This document shows positions 33,694 to 42,828 of a stretch of DNA of 64,000 bases, in pieces. Source of the stretch: Microbacterium sp. AK009 (GTDB taxonomy: Bacteria; Actinomycetota; Actinomycetes; Actinomycetales; Microbacteriaceae); contig NZ_JACCCG010000003.1 in assembly GCF_013410955.1 (NCBI RefSeq), forward strand, positions 310,001 through 374,000. Reading direction: 5' to 3'. Made by a program: the position numbers and the translations under genes. The notes beneath the pieces were generated by a model, which was given only the letters and a program-made list of their open reading frames with translations, made no database searches and had not been told where the DNA came from. The number at the start of each line of letters is the position of its first letter. Position 1 is the stretch's first letter.

Positions 33694-34568
33694 CGCCACA
33701 CCGCCGTTCGCCGCAGGATCGCGAACGTGCCGGCCACGACCGCCAGCGCGATCGCCGAGGTGGCGACGGCGACGGCGGCCGCATCGGGCCGCGAGTCGAG
33801 CGAGACGCCCTGGAACAGGCGGACCGCAAGGACCGGAAGCGGCTCGGGGTAGGTGCGGCCCAGGAGCCACGAGACCTCGTACGAGGCGAGGGCGTAGACG
33901 AAGCTGATGGCTGAGCAGATGAGCAGCGTCGGCGCGGTGAGCGGGAGGAAGACGCGGCGGAAACGCTGCCACCGCCCCGCACCGAGGAGGGCCGCGCTCT
34001 CGTCGAACCGGGCGATGCGCGTGGCGAGCGTGCCCGTCACCACAAGCGCGATGAACGCGGACTCCTTCCACGCGAACTCGAAGATGGCGGCGGCCCACAA
34101 GGGTCCGCCCACGAACGCCGGCCAAGCTTCGGGCGGTACCCCCAGCATCCGCGAGAGCATCCCCCCGTCGGCCAGCAGCAGTCCGATCGCGGCGGCCCCG
34201 ATGAGGTGGGGGACGGTGACCGTCACCGCTCCGAGGGCAGCCACGACACGTCCGCCCCAGCGACCCGAGACCATCACGACCGCGGCGGTCATGCCGACGA
34301 CGGCGGCGATGAGCGTCGAGGCTCCGGCTACCCAGAGCGAGACACCGACCGCCGCCCAGAGCGCCTCGGGGTCGCGGCTGTAAGCCGCGAACGACAGCTC
34401 GGCGTCGCCGACGACGGGCAGGAGCCCGAGGCTCTGCAGCACGGTTGCTCCGAGACCGCCGCCGACGACGATCACGGTCGCCGCCACCGCCGGCAGCACC
34501 ATCAGCGTGCTCGCCCGGCGGTGCCGGGCGGACGGCGCGGGATGGGCGACCAGCGGAGTCAGGGTCAC
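33690..34568 (-). CDS. ABC transporter permease, first subunit
   Basis: A 292-residue membrane protein with about six spans and an EAA loop (DESAALLGAGRWQRFRRVFL). GTG 34568 overlaps the stop of the binding-protein gene (GTGA). It pairs with the second permease to form the channel. Confidence 0.86.
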   Translation of the reverse strand: MTLTPLVAHPAPSARHRRASTLMVLPAVAATVIVVGGGLGATVLQSLGLLPVVGDAELSFAAYSRDPEALWAAVGVSLWVAGASTLIAAVVGMTAAVVMVSGRWGGRVVAALGAVTVTVPHLIGAAAIGLLLADGGMLSRMLGVPPEAWPAFVGGPLWAAAIFEFAWKESAFIALVVTGTLATRIARFDESAALLGAGRWQRFRRVFLPLTAPTLLICSAISFVYALASYEVSWLLGRTYPEPLPVLAVRLFQGVSLDSRPDAAAVAVATSAIALAVVAGTFAILRRTAVWR

Positions 34569-35803
34569 CGGCCGAGAACCTCCGTGCGCCACCCTTCGTC
34601 GATGGCGGGCACCCACTCGGCCGCGAGCTCGGCGTGGGCGTTCTGCGACAGCACCTCGTAGGGCGGCACCACCGGCGAGGCCGGCAGCGTGTCGAACAGC
34701 GCCCGGTCTCCCGGTTCCAGACCCTGGATGTCGAGGACGGTGAACTGTCCCCAGACCTCCGGCTCGGCCTTGGCGACCTGCTGCTGGACCGACAGGGACT
34801 CGTTCGCGACGACCATGGCGCCGGCGATGGCGTCGGAATTGGCGGGGAGGCCGAGGAAGCTGGCATTGCCGACCGTGCCGTCGGCGAGCTCCAGCACCTT
34901 CGTCCCCGCGGGGTAGGTGCCATCGGCGACGAGGCCGGTGAGGGTGGCGGGGCCGTAGGTCATCATCATGTCGATCTGACCGTCGGCGAAGAGCTGGCCG
35001 AGCTCGGCCTCGTTCGCGGGATACGTGTCGCCGCCGCGCCAGAGGCTCGGCGCCAGTCCGGCGAGTCGGTCGTACAGCGCCGGTGTGAGCTCGTCGAATG
35101 CCTCCTGCGAGAAAGCGGTGGGCACCTCATCGGCGCCGCCCGACACACTCGCGAGCACTTCGCGGACGAACACCGAGCCGGTGAAGTCCGGCGGCGCGGG
35201 GTAGGTGAAGCGACCGGGGTTGGCTTCGGCCCATTCGAGCACCTCCTCCATCGAGGTCGGGACGTCGGTGACGGTGTCGGCGTTGTAGACGAGGGTGAAC
35301 TGCGCCTTGTGCCAGGGGGCCTCGCACCCGTCGACCTCGGTGCCGAAGTCCGACAGCAGCAGCGGGTCGTCGGGATCGGTGTTCGCCATGTTCGGCAGCA
35401 GATCGGTCCACCCGCAGAGCCAGGCGTCCGCCTCCTTGCCGGTGCGGAAGTTGTCGCCGTTGACCCAGATGAGGTCGACGGTGCCGTCGTCGCGTCCGGC
35501 CTGTATCTCGGTGAAGACCCGGTTCAGGGCGTCGCGCGTGTCGGTGACGGGCACCCGCTCCAGGGTGACGCCGTACTCGGCGACAGCCGGAGCGAGGATG
35601 TCGTCGACGTAGGCGTTGCCCTGGTCGTCACCGCCGTACATCCACAGCTGCACGGTCTGCCCCTCGGCATCGGCGAGCACCTGATCCCAGCTGCCGGGAA
35701 CCTCGCTTCCGGGCGCCGGTGGGGCGGAGCAGGCGGCGAGGGCGAGCGCCGGAACGGCGAGGGCGGCGAGGGCCAGGCCTCGGCGGCGAGATACGAGGTT
35801 CAT
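34565..35803 (-). CDS. ABC transporter substrate-binding lipoprotein (YnjB-like)
   Basis: A 412-residue lipoprotein with a lipobox (LALAACS, about residue 23) followed by a YnjB-like mature part: GSWDQVLADAEGQTVQLWMY and WVNGDNFRTGKEADAWLCGW. ATG 35803 has GGAAGG eight bases before it. It is the first gene of the operon. The YnjBCD ligand is not established experimentally; thiamine-like compounds have been suggested for relatives. No riboswitch fits in the 37-bp upstream space. Confidence 0.86.
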   Translation of the reverse strand: MNLVSRRRGLALAALAVPALALAACSAPPAPGSEVPGSWDQVLADAEGQTVQLWMYGGDDQGNAYVDDILAPAVAEYGVTLERVPVTDTRDALNRVFTEIQAGRDDGTVDLIWVNGDNFRTGKEADAWLCGWTDLLPNMANTDPDDPLLLSDFGTEVDGCEAPWHKAQFTLVYNADTVTDVPTSMEEVLEWAEANPGRFTYPAPPDFTGSVFVREVLASVSGGADEVPTAFSQEAFDELTPALYDRLAGLAPSLWRGGDTYPANEAELGQLFADGQIDMMMTYGPATLTGLVADGTYPAGTKVLELADGTVGNASFLGLPANSDAIAGAMVVANESLSVQQQVAKAEPEVWGQFTVLDIQGLEPGDRALFDTLPASPVVPPYEVLSQNAHAELAAEWVPAIDEGWRTEVLGR

Positions 35804-35840
35804 TGCATCGATCCTTCCAGGTGCGGGGAGCTCGGATATC

Positions 35841-36662
35841 GTGAGCGGGTCCACACCGACCGAGACCCGTGACGCGAGCACAGACGACGAGAGGCGCATG
35901 ATCACGCGAAGCCGCCGCAGCGTTTCCCGGGGTGCGATCATCCGGCTGATCTCTCTCGGTGTCTTCGTCGCCGCGGCGGTTTCGGTTGGGCTGCTCCTGC
36001 CTCCACTCGACGTCGACGGCCTGCGTGATCGCTTCGGTGACCTCGGGTGGATCGGCCTCGCGACATTTGCGGCGATCTACGGGCTGCTCACCCTCTCCCC
36101 TGTGCCGAAGGGGGTGCTGAGCATCGGGGCAGGCGTGGTGTGGGGCTTCGGGGTCGGAGTGGTGGCAGTGTACGCCGGGGCGCTCCTGGGGGCGACGCTG
36201 GCGTTCTGGGCGTCTCGACTGCTCGGACGCGACGCGGTCGCACGGCTGATGGGGCGCCGGGTCGCCGCGATCGACGACCTGTTCGAGCGTCGCGGGTTCC
36301 TCTCGATCTTGGGCTTGCGCCTCGTGCCGGTGGTGCCGTTCACCGCCCTGAACTACGCGTCGGGCCTGACCGGTGTGACCTATCCCGCCTACGTTGCGGC
36401 GACAGCGGTGGGGATCATTCCCGGCACCGCTGCCTACGTCGCACTCGGCGCGTTCGGCATCGAGGCAGGACCGCTCTTCTGGGTCGCCCTGGGGGCGCTC
36501 GGGGCGCTCTCCCTCCTCGGGGCTGCCACAGGGGTGGTCGTGCAGCGCCGCCGCGTGCGCGCAGGCGCCGCGGGCGTGGCATCCGATGCTCCTTCCGGCT
36601 CCGAACAAGAAGCACCGACCGGCTTCGGAGACCGGAGCGGAAAGGGGTCCGAGCATGCTTGA
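35841..36662 (+). CDS. TVP38/TMEM64-family membrane protein
   Basis: A 273-residue (GTG 35841) or 254-residue (ATG 35898) membrane protein of the VTT/DedA-like superfamily. It has about six spans, and the VTT core carries VVWGFGVGVVAVYAGALLGA and LRLVPVVPFTALNYASGL. Family members are implicated in lipid scrambling or undecaprenyl-phosphate/phospholipid transport. The next gene, a CDP-alcohol phosphatidyltransferase, overlaps by 8 bases, which supports a phospholipid role. Confidence 0.83.
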   Translation: MSGSTPTETRDASTDDERRMITRSRRSVSRGAIIRLISLGVFVAAAVSVGLLLPPLDVDGLRDRFGDLGWIGLATFAAIYGLLTLSPVPKGVLSIGAGVVWGFGVGVVAVYAGALLGATLAFWASRLLGRDAVARLMGRRVAAIDDLFERRGFLSILGLRLVPVVPFTALNYASGLTGVTYPAYVAATAVGIIPGTAAYVALGAFGIEAGPLFWVALGALGALSLLGAATGVVVQRRRVRAGAAGVASDAPSGSEQEAPTGFGDRSGKGSEHA

Positions 36663-37284
36663 CGCGGCGCTGCGCCCCCGTCTCGCCCGCCCGCTCGAGG
36701 CCCTCACGGCACTGCTCGACCGGCCGGGGATCACGCCCGATCGGCTCACCGTGGCCGGACTCGCGCTGGGCCTGGGCTCCGCCGCGGCCGCGTCATTTCA
36801 GCTGTGGGCCGCGGCGCTGGTGCTCTGGCTCGTCTCGCGGGTCGTCGATGGCCTCGATGGCACGCTCGCACGCCGCCGAGCGGTGGCCAGGGGTGACGCG
36901 GAAAGCGGTACGCACGCGGGCGGGTTCCTCGACATCGCCGCCGACTTCGTCGTCTACGGCGCGACCGTCGTGGGAGTGGCGATCGGGGCCACCGCCGGCG
37001 GGGCGCCGTGGTGGCCGTTCCTCCTCGTTCTCCTGACCTACTACATCAACGGCACGGCCTTCCTGGCCTTCTCGTCGATCGCCGAGCGTGCCGGGCGCCG
37101 CATCGACGACGGGCGGTCGCTGTCGTTCCTCGGCGGGCTCGCCGAGGCGACCGAGACCATCGCGGTGCATGCGCTGTGGCTCATCCTGCCGTTCTGGGCG
37201 GCCGAGATCGCCGTGGTGTGGGCGGTGATCGTCGGGGTGAGCGCGACGCAGCGGATCGTCGTCGGCTACCGGACGTTGCGCTGA
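36655..37284 (+). CDS. CDP-alcohol phosphatidyltransferase
   Basis: A 209-residue membrane enzyme with the family signature split over DGLDGTLARRR and GGFLDIAADF (the aspartates that bind metal and the CDP-lipid). About five spans follow. It transfers a phosphatidyl group from CDP-diacylglycerol to an alcohol such as glycerol phosphate or inositol phosphate. The spacing between the two signature halves is longer than usual. It is coupled to the upstream TVP38-like gene. Confidence 0.83.
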   Translation: MLDAALRPRLARPLEALTALLDRPGITPDRLTVAGLALGLGSAAAASFQLWAAALVLWLVSRVVDGLDGTLARRRAVARGDAESGTHAGGFLDIAADFVVYGATVVGVAIGATAGGAPWWPFLLVLLTYYINGTAFLAFSSIAERAGRRIDDGRSLSFLGGLAEATETIAVHALWLILPFWAAEIAVVWAVIVGVSATQRIVVGYRTLR

Positions 37285-37294
37285 CCCCGTCGAG

Positions 37295-38776
37295 TCACAG
37301 TGCGGTCCGGCGAGCGTGCCGCCGCCGCAGGAATCGGATCCCGCGGCCCACGATTCCGCGATCGAGGCCCTCTTGGGCGGCGCCGATCGCGGCGTTCCAG
37401 GCGGCGTCGGCGTAGGTGGGGTAGGCGTGGATCGTGCTCGCCAGCGCTCGGACGTTCAGCCCGGCGGCGACCGCGGTGGTCAGCTCTCCGAGGACTTCTC
37501 CCGCTCGCGGACCGACGACCGAGGCGCCCTGCAGTCGTCCGCGGCGGTCGATGACGAGCGTGGTGTGCCCGGCGGTGTCGTGGTCCGCCACGGCGCGGTC
37601 GACGTCGTCGTGCTCCTTGGTCACGACACGCAGGCCCTTCGCCTGGGCGTCGACCGGTGCCACGCCGATCGCGCCGACTTCGGGGGCGGTGAAAGTGACC
37701 CGGGGCACGGCCGCGACATCCACCGTGCGTGAGAGACCCAGTACGGCGTTCGTCGCCGCCGTGCTGGCGAAGAAGCCCGCGGTGTGGGTGAAGCGCGGGA
37801 GCGCGGTCACGTCCCCGGCCGCGCGGATTCGAGGGTTGGAGGTGCGAAGCGTGCGGTCGACCTCGACGTCGCCGTCAGGAGTGAGCCGCACGCCGGCCGC
37901 GTCGAGACCCAGGCCGGCGGTGGCGGCGCGGCGGCCGATCGCCGCCAGCATCCGGTCGAAGGCGACGTCCTTCCCGTCGGAAAGGCGAGCGGTGCCGGCA
38001 CCGGAGGATCCGGCGGGTGTCAGGGCCGTCACGGTCGTCTTCACTCGGACGTCGACGCCGTCGCGGACGAGCGCGTCGTGGACGAGTCGGCTCGCCGCGG
38101 CATCCTCCCGGGGGAGGATCCGCTCGCCCCGGTGCACCAGCGTGACGCGGGTGCCCAGGCGCGCCATGGCCTGAGCGAGCTCGCACCCGATGGGCCCGCC
38201 GCCCTGCACGAGAAGCGACTCCGGCTGCTCGTCGAGATCCCAGAAGGTCTCGTTGGTGAGGATCGGCAGATCGGCGGCTCCGGGCACGTCCGGAGTCACG
38301 GGGTGGCTGCCGGCCGCGATGACCGCATCGCGGAACCGGAGGCGGTGTCCGTCGACCACGAGTTCGGTCGAGCCGGTGAGTCGCGCGTGCCCGGTGAGCA
38401 CGAAGACGCCCTTGGCCACCAGGGCCTCGGGTGCATCGACCGGCTCGATATGCGCGATCGACGCGCGGACGTGGGCCATGACCCGCGCGAAGTCGACGGT
38501 GACTCCTTCGACGTCGACGCCGAGGCGCGAGGCGGTGCGCGCGGTGTGCGCGGTGTGTGCCGCCGCGATGAGAGCCTTCGAGGGCACGCAGCCGGTGTAG
38601 AGGCACTCTCCGCCGAACCGCGCGGCTTCGATCAGGAGCGTGCGTGCGCCCAGCGATGCCGCGGTCCGGCTGGCAACGAGGCCCGCGCTTCCTGCGCCGA
38701 TGACGATGAGATCCCAGTCGCCGGCGGCCTCGGCGGCGGAGAGGATGCGGGGGCGGCGGGACGAGGGGGCAGTCAC
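37295..38776 (-). CDS. Pyridine nucleotide-disulfide oxidoreductase (mercuric-reductase-like)
   Basis: A 493-residue class-I flavoprotein disulfide reductase. FAD is bound by IVIGAGSAGL, the redox disulfide is Cys58/Cys63 in GGECLYTGCVPSK, NAD(P)H is bound by GGGPIGCELAQ, and the C-terminal interface has the AYPTYADA segment. The usual C-terminal His-Glu of dihydrolipoamide dehydrogenase is not seen, so mercuric-reductase-like or another dithiol substrate is more likely. GTG 38776 lies 7 nt after TAGGCT (leaderless pattern). Confidence 0.85.
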   Translation of the reverse strand: MTAPSSRRPRILSAAEAAGDWDLIVIGAGSAGLVASRTAASLGARTLLIEAARFGGECLYTGCVPSKALIAAAHTAHTARTASRLGVDVEGVTVDFARVMAHVRASIAHIEPVDAPEALVAKGVFVLTGHARLTGSTELVVDGHRLRFRDAVIAAGSHPVTPDVPGAADLPILTNETFWDLDEQPESLLVQGGGPIGCELAQAMARLGTRVTLVHRGERILPREDAAASRLVHDALVRDGVDVRVKTTVTALTPAGSSGAGTARLSDGKDVAFDRMLAAIGRRAATAGLGLDAAGVRLTPDGDVEVDRTLRTSNPRIRAAGDVTALPRFTHTAGFFASTAATNAVLGLSRTVDVAAVPRVTFTAPEVGAIGVAPVDAQAKGLRVVTKEHDDVDRAVADHDTAGHTTLVIDRRGRLQGASVVGPRAGEVLGELTTAVAAGLNVRALASTIHAYPTYADAAWNAAIGAAQEGLDRGIVGRGIRFLRRRHARRTAL

Positions 38777-38783
38777 GGGCGTC

Positions 38784-38789
38784 AGCCTA
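38784..38789 (-). promoter_or_regulatory. Leaderless-type -10 box TAGGCT
   Basis: TAGGCT on the minus strand is 7 nt before GTG 38776, with no ribosome-binding sequence between. Confidence 0.5.
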
Positions 38790-38871
38790 CGCGGCGGCCC
38801 GAGGGGTGGGTCGCGGGTGGCATCATCGAGGACACCGGCTCGTCGCGCGCCGCCTGATCCGAGGAGACCCG

Positions 38872-39564
38872 ATGGCCAGGCCCTTCCGCCGCTACAGCGC
38901 GGGAGCTCGGTGGTACGACCTGCTCTCGGGGGAGCGGTGGGTCTACCGGGCGGGTCGTGTCGCCGGCATCGGGCTCATGGATCTGCAAGCCGGCGACGTC
39001 GTGCTCGACCTCGGCTGCGGCACAGGGCTGAACTTCCCGCTGGTGCGCGCCGCTGTCGGAGAGACCGGCCACATCGTCGGCGTCGACCGGAGCGCGGAGA
39101 TGCTCGCCGTCGCGCAGGGCCGGGTGCGCCGCGCGGGCTGGCCGAACGTCACCCTCATCGAGGCGGACGCGGCCGAGCTCGACGTCGAGGAGGTGCGCGC
39201 ACGGGTCGCAGGGGTCACCGGGCGCACGGACGGTGTCGATGCGGTGCTGTCGACGTACGCGCTGAGCGTCATGCGCGGCAGCGCGCGGGAGGCGTGGGTG
39301 CGAGCGGTGGAGGTCGTGCGTCCTGAGGGTGCACTCGCCGTCGTCGACATGCAGCCGCCCACCGGACGCTGGCGGATCTTCTCGCCGCTCGCGCGCCTCG
39401 CGTGCGCTTTCGGTGGCGCAGACATCCAGGCCCGGCCCTGGCATCTCGTCGCGCGCGACGCCGCGACCGGGTCGGTGCGGGAGGCCGTGGTGCGCGGCGG
39501 CCATATCGTCGCGGCCGTTGGCCGGTTGCCCGGTGAGGACGACGCCCCCGCCGCCTGCTCGTGA
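38872..39564 (+). CDS. Class I SAM-dependent methyltransferase
   Basis: A 230-residue Rossmann methyltransferase with motif I VLDLGCGTGLNF, the acidic GVDRSAEML and motif IV-like VDAVLSTYALSVM. The opening YSAGARWYDLLSGERWVYR resembles the UbiE/phospholipid N-methyltransferase group. ATG 38872 follows GAGGAG. The substrate may be a lipid or quinone. Confidence 0.82.
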   Translation: MARPFRRYSAGARWYDLLSGERWVYRAGRVAGIGLMDLQAGDVVLDLGCGTGLNFPLVRAAVGETGHIVGVDRSAEMLAVAQGRVRRAGWPNVTLIEADAAELDVEEVRARVAGVTGRTDGVDAVLSTYALSVMRGSAREAWVRAVEVVRPEGALAVVDMQPPTGRWRIFSPLARLACAFGGADIQARPWHLVARDAATGSVREAVVRGGHIVAAVGRLPGEDDAPAACS

Positions 39565-39607
39565 TGACGGATGCAAGACCCGTGGTGCGGATGGCGCGTG
39601 GTGGGGC

Positions 39608-39650
39608 GGGTGAGGCGTGCCGGAGCGGGTCGACCCGGCAGGCGTCACCC
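39608..39650. terminator. Hairpin between convergent genes
   Basis: GGGTGA/TCACCC and TGCCGG/CCGGCA form two 6-bp stem blocks separated by a 4x4 internal loop. The hairpin is located between the methyltransferase stop and the end of the small acidic gene. Confidence 0.4.
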
Positions 39651-39658
39651 CATCAGCG

Positions 39659-39853
39659 TCAACCCGTCGGTGCGTCGGGGTCGAGGGCGCGGATCTGATC
39701 CTCCTCGACGGCGTTGTCGGCCTCGAGGCGGTCCTCGGTCTTCTCGTCGCCGCCGGCCGGCCCGTCGCCGGGGGTCTCGTCGTCAATGGACTCGTCGACA
39801 GGGGCCTCGCCGGATCCGCGGTGGTCGTCCGGACGGTCGTGGTGCTCGCTCAT
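39659..39853 (-). CDS. Small acidic protein (64 aa), unknown function
   Basis: A 64-residue highly charged protein (MSEHHDRPDDHRGSGEAP start) with no hydrophobic segment and predicted disorder. Its ATG overlaps the stop of the MFS exporter gene (ATGA). A TACCGT box lies 6 nt upstream, so it could be translated by coupling or from its own leaderless transcript. No function can be assigned. Confidence 0.6.
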   Translation of the reverse strand: MSEHHDRPDDHRGSGEAPVDESIDDETPGDGPAGGDEKTEDRLEADNAVEEDQIRALDPDAPTG

Positions 39854-41502
39854 GTCTCCACGGTAGGCCCGGGCACCCGATCGCTCGGAGGGCTTGCGCC
39901 AGCCCCCTCGTCGGTGCGCGACCGCGAGCCCGCACTGCCCGCGCCGCTCCCCAGTGACGCGGTGGCGGCCAGGCCGACGACGAGGAAGGCGGCGGCAGCC
40001 CACGTGGCGTAGCGGGTGCCGTCCGAGAACGCCTGCGCCGCGGCATCCGCGATCTCTGCCGTCTCGGGGTTCTGACGCAGGCCCGCGATCGCCCCACCCG
40101 CACTGTCGACCACCGACGAAACGACCTGGTCACGCTGCGCGGCAGGAACCCCCTGGTCATCGAGCGAGGCGGTGAGGGCGGCCGACGTGCTGGTGAAGAG
40201 GATGGTGCCGAGCACCGCGATGCCGAGCGCCGCGCCGACCTGGCGCGCCGTGGACTGCGTGCCCGATGCCTGGCCGCCCTCGGCGACCGGCACGTCGGCG
40301 AGCACCACACCGGTCAGCTGTGCGGTGGCGAGGCCCACGCCCAGGCCGTAGACGAAGAGGAAGGGCAGCAGCAGCACCCAGTTCGCGTCGGGCGTGATGA
40401 CGAATCCGAGGCCGGCGATGCCGATGATCTCGGCGATGAGGCCCGCGCGCACGACCCACACCGGCGCGACCCTTCCGCTCGCAGCCCCCGCGACCCCACT
40501 CGCCACGAAGGAGCCGATCGCGAGCGCGAGGAGGATGAAGCCCGTCTGCAAGGCGTCGAAGCCCAGCACGAACTGCAGCCAGAGCGGCAGGGCGAGGATC
40601 ACGCCGAACTCGCCGAGCGAGACGATCATCGCGGCGATGTTGCCGTTGCGGAACGAAGGGATGCGGAAGAGGTCGAAGCTCAGGAACGTCGAGCGCCCGA
40701 GCCTGCGGCGGCGCAGTCCCCACGCGATGAAGCCGACGAGGCCCAGCACGGCGACCGCGAGAGCGATCGGAACGGGGGAGAGCTCCCACGGCCAGGTGAC
40801 CCCGGCCAGCTCGATGGGCCGGTCCGTCGTCCACCAGCCGTAGTTGCGTCCCTCGATGAGACCGAACACCAGGGCGGCCATCGTGATCACCGACAGGACG
40901 GCGCCGACGGCGTCGGTGCGGCGGGTGTCGGTGCCGCGCGACTCGGCGACGGTCATCATCACGCCGACGAAGATGAGGATGCCGAGGGGGATGTTGATCC
41001 CGAACGCCCAGTGCCACGAGAACGCGGTGGTCAGCCAGCCGCCGAGGAGCGGGCCGATGGCGGCCATGCCGCCGATCGTCGAGCCCCACACCGCGAAGGC
41101 GATGCCACGCTCGCGCCCCCGGAAGGTGGCGTTGATGAGCGACAGGGTCGTCGGCAGGATCATCGCACCGCCCACACCCTGGACGAAACGGGCGGCGATG
41201 AGCATGCCGCCCGAGGTCGACAGGGCGGCGAGGATCGAGGATGCCGCGAAGATGACCACGCCGATCAGCAGCATCCGCTTCCGGCCGATGCGGTCGGCGA
41301 CGCTGCCGAAGACGAGGAGGAGGGCGGCGAAGACGAGGGTGTAGGCCTCCTGGACCCACTGCACCTCGGTCGAGGAGATGCCGAGGTCGTCGACGATCGC
41401 GGGGATCGCGACGTTGACGATGGTGGAGTCGACGATGATGAGCGACACCGCGATGCTGATGAACACCAGGCCCGCCCACCGGCGGCGCGACAGATCTGCC
41501 AT
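39850..41502 (-). CDS. MFS drug exporter, DHA2 (EmrB/QacA) family
   Basis: A 550-residue membrane protein with about 14 spans. Motif A (GSVADRIGRKRMLLIG) and the motif C-like region (GPLLGGWLTTAFSW) are present. It exports hydrophobic or cationic drugs by proton antiport. A palindrome CTAGATTATCTAG sits four bases before the start codon and overlaps any promoter, so a TetR or MarR repressor is likely. Such a repressor is not adjacent; the nearest is the MarR gene at 45394-45825. Confidence 0.9.
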   Translation of the reverse strand: MADLSRRRWAGLVFISIAVSLIIVDSTIVNVAIPAIVDDLGISSTEVQWVQEAYTLVFAALLLVFGSVADRIGRKRMLLIGVVIFAASSILAALSTSGGMLIAARFVQGVGGAMILPTTLSLINATFRGRERGIAFAVWGSTIGGMAAIGPLLGGWLTTAFSWHWAFGINIPLGILIFVGVMMTVAESRGTDTRRTDAVGAVLSVITMAALVFGLIEGRNYGWWTTDRPIELAGVTWPWELSPVPIALAVAVLGLVGFIAWGLRRRRLGRSTFLSFDLFRIPSFRNGNIAAMIVSLGEFGVILALPLWLQFVLGFDALQTGFILLALAIGSFVASGVAGAASGRVAPVWVVRAGLIAEIIGIAGLGFVITPDANWVLLLPFLFVYGLGVGLATAQLTGVVLADVPVAEGGQASGTQSTARQVGAALGIAVLGTILFTSTSAALTASLDDQGVPAAQRDQVVSSVVDSAGGAIAGLRQNPETAEIADAAAQAFSDGTRYATWAAAAFLVVGLAATASLGSGAGSAGSRSRTDEGAGASPPSDRVPGPTVET

Positions 41503-41506
41503 ATCG

Positions 41507-41519
41507 CTAGATTATCTAG
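41507..41519 (-). promoter_or_regulatory. Perfect palindrome CTAGATTATCTAG at the exporter promoter
   Basis: Arms CTAGAT/ATCTAG flank a single T. They are located at -5 to -17 of the MFS start codon, in an AT-rich island (41505-41525) within GC-rich sequence. It is probably a repressor operator overlapping the -10 region. Confidence 0.5.
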
Positions 41520-41574
41520 TTATTGCGATGCGTCAAGCTTCTTGGCGAGCGGCGGCGGCCCCACGCCGCCCGCC

Positions 41575-41580
41575 TAGGGT
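41575..41580 (+). promoter_or_regulatory. Leaderless-type -10 box TAGGGT
   Basis: TAGGGT lies 6 nt before ATG 41587. The intervening GGAGGG could be read as a ribosome site but is too close to the start codon to work well as one. Confidence 0.45.
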
Positions 41581-41586
41581 GGAGGG

Positions 41587-42825
41587 ATGTCTGACGCACT
41601 CGCGATCACCGGTGGTTACATCGTCCCCATCGTCGGGGACCCGATCGACGGGGGGACGGTGGTCATCACGGGCGGGGTCATCACCGCCGTCGGAGGCGCC
41701 ACGACCGACATCCCCGAGGGCGCCCGCGTCGTCGACGCGACGGGGAAGTGGGTGCTTCCCGGGTTCGTCGAGGCCCACGGTCACCTCGGCGTCCATGAGG
41801 ACGGCGAGGGGTGGTCGGGCAACGACACCAACGAGATGACCGATCCCGACGGCTCCCGTTTCCGGGCGCTCGACGGCATCGACATCGAAGAGGTCGGTTT
41901 CCGCGACGCGCTTCGGGGCGGGGTGACGACCGCGGTCATCAAGCCCGGGTCGGGAAACCCCATCGGCGGGCGCACGGTGGCCATGAAGACGTGGGGCGGC
42001 CGGACGGTCGACGAGCAGGTGCTGGCGCACGACGTGTCGGTCAAGTCCGCCCTCGGCGAGAATCCCAAGCGCGTCTACGGAGAGAAGAAGCAGACGCCCT
42101 CCACGCGGCTCGGCGTGGCGGCGGTGCTGCGTCAGGCGTTCGTCGAGGCGCGCACGTACGCCGAGAAGCGCGCGGCAGCCGCGACGAAGGGCGAGCCGTT
42201 CGAGCGCGATCTCGGCAAGGAGACCCTTGCGGCCGTCCTCGACGGCGACCTGCTGTGGGACCAGCACTGCCACCGCCACGACGACATCGCCACCGCCATC
42301 CGCCTCTCCGAGGAGTTCGGCTACCGCCTCGTCGTCAATCACGGCACCGAGGGGCACAAGATCGCCGACGTGCTGGCGGAGAAGGACATTCCGGTGATCT
42401 TCGGCCCGATGCTCACCTCGCGCTCCAAGGTCGAACTCCGCGACCGCGCGATCGGCAACCTCGCGCTCATCGCCGCCGCCGGCGTGCGAGTCGCGATCAC
42501 CACCGACCACCCCGTGGTGCCGATCGAGCAGATCCGGCTGCAGGCGATCCTCGCCGTCCGCGAGGGTCTTCCCGCCCGGACGGCGCTCGAGGCGCTCACC
42601 GTGAATCCGGCGTCGATCCTGCGCCTGGACGATCGCGTGGGGGCGCTCGCCGAGGGCCTCGACGGCGACGTCGTCGTGTGGTCGGGCGATCCGCTCGACG
42701 TCGACTCGGCCGTCGAGCAGGTCTTCATCGGGGGCGCGCCCGTGCTCGAGCCCGCGGGCGACGATCCCGCACCGCGGGTGGTGGAGCGCTGGGAGCGCTT
42801 CGGCCGGCGTTCGTGGACGGCCTGA
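41587..42825 (+). CDS. Amidohydrolase (imidazolonepropionase/dihydroorotase-like)
   Basis: A 412-residue metal-dependent hydrolase. The N-terminal beta sandwich leads to VLPGFVEAHGHLGV, where the usual HxH is HGHLG. Then come DQHCHRHDD, VVNHGTEGH and ITTDHPVVP for the remaining metal ligands, and ALTVNPASILRLDDRVGALA closes the barrel. The substrate is a cyclic amide or peptide bond. Related cytoplasmic proteins are often annotated imidazolonepropionase-like without proof. Confidence 0.84.
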   Translation: MSDALAITGGYIVPIVGDPIDGGTVVITGGVITAVGGATTDIPEGARVVDATGKWVLPGFVEAHGHLGVHEDGEGWSGNDTNEMTDPDGSRFRALDGIDIEEVGFRDALRGGVTTAVIKPGSGNPIGGRTVAMKTWGGRTVDEQVLAHDVSVKSALGENPKRVYGEKKQTPSTRLGVAAVLRQAFVEARTYAEKRAAAATKGEPFERDLGKETLAAVLDGDLLWDQHCHRHDDIATAIRLSEEFGYRLVVNHGTEGHKIADVLAEKDIPVIFGPMLTSRSKVELRDRAIGNLALIAAAGVRVAITTDHPVVPIEQIRLQAILAVREGLPARTALEALTVNPASILRLDDRVGALAEGLDGDVVVWSGDPLDVDSAVEQVFIGGAPVLEPAGDDPAPRVVERWERFGRRSWTA

Positions 42826-42828
42826 GAC

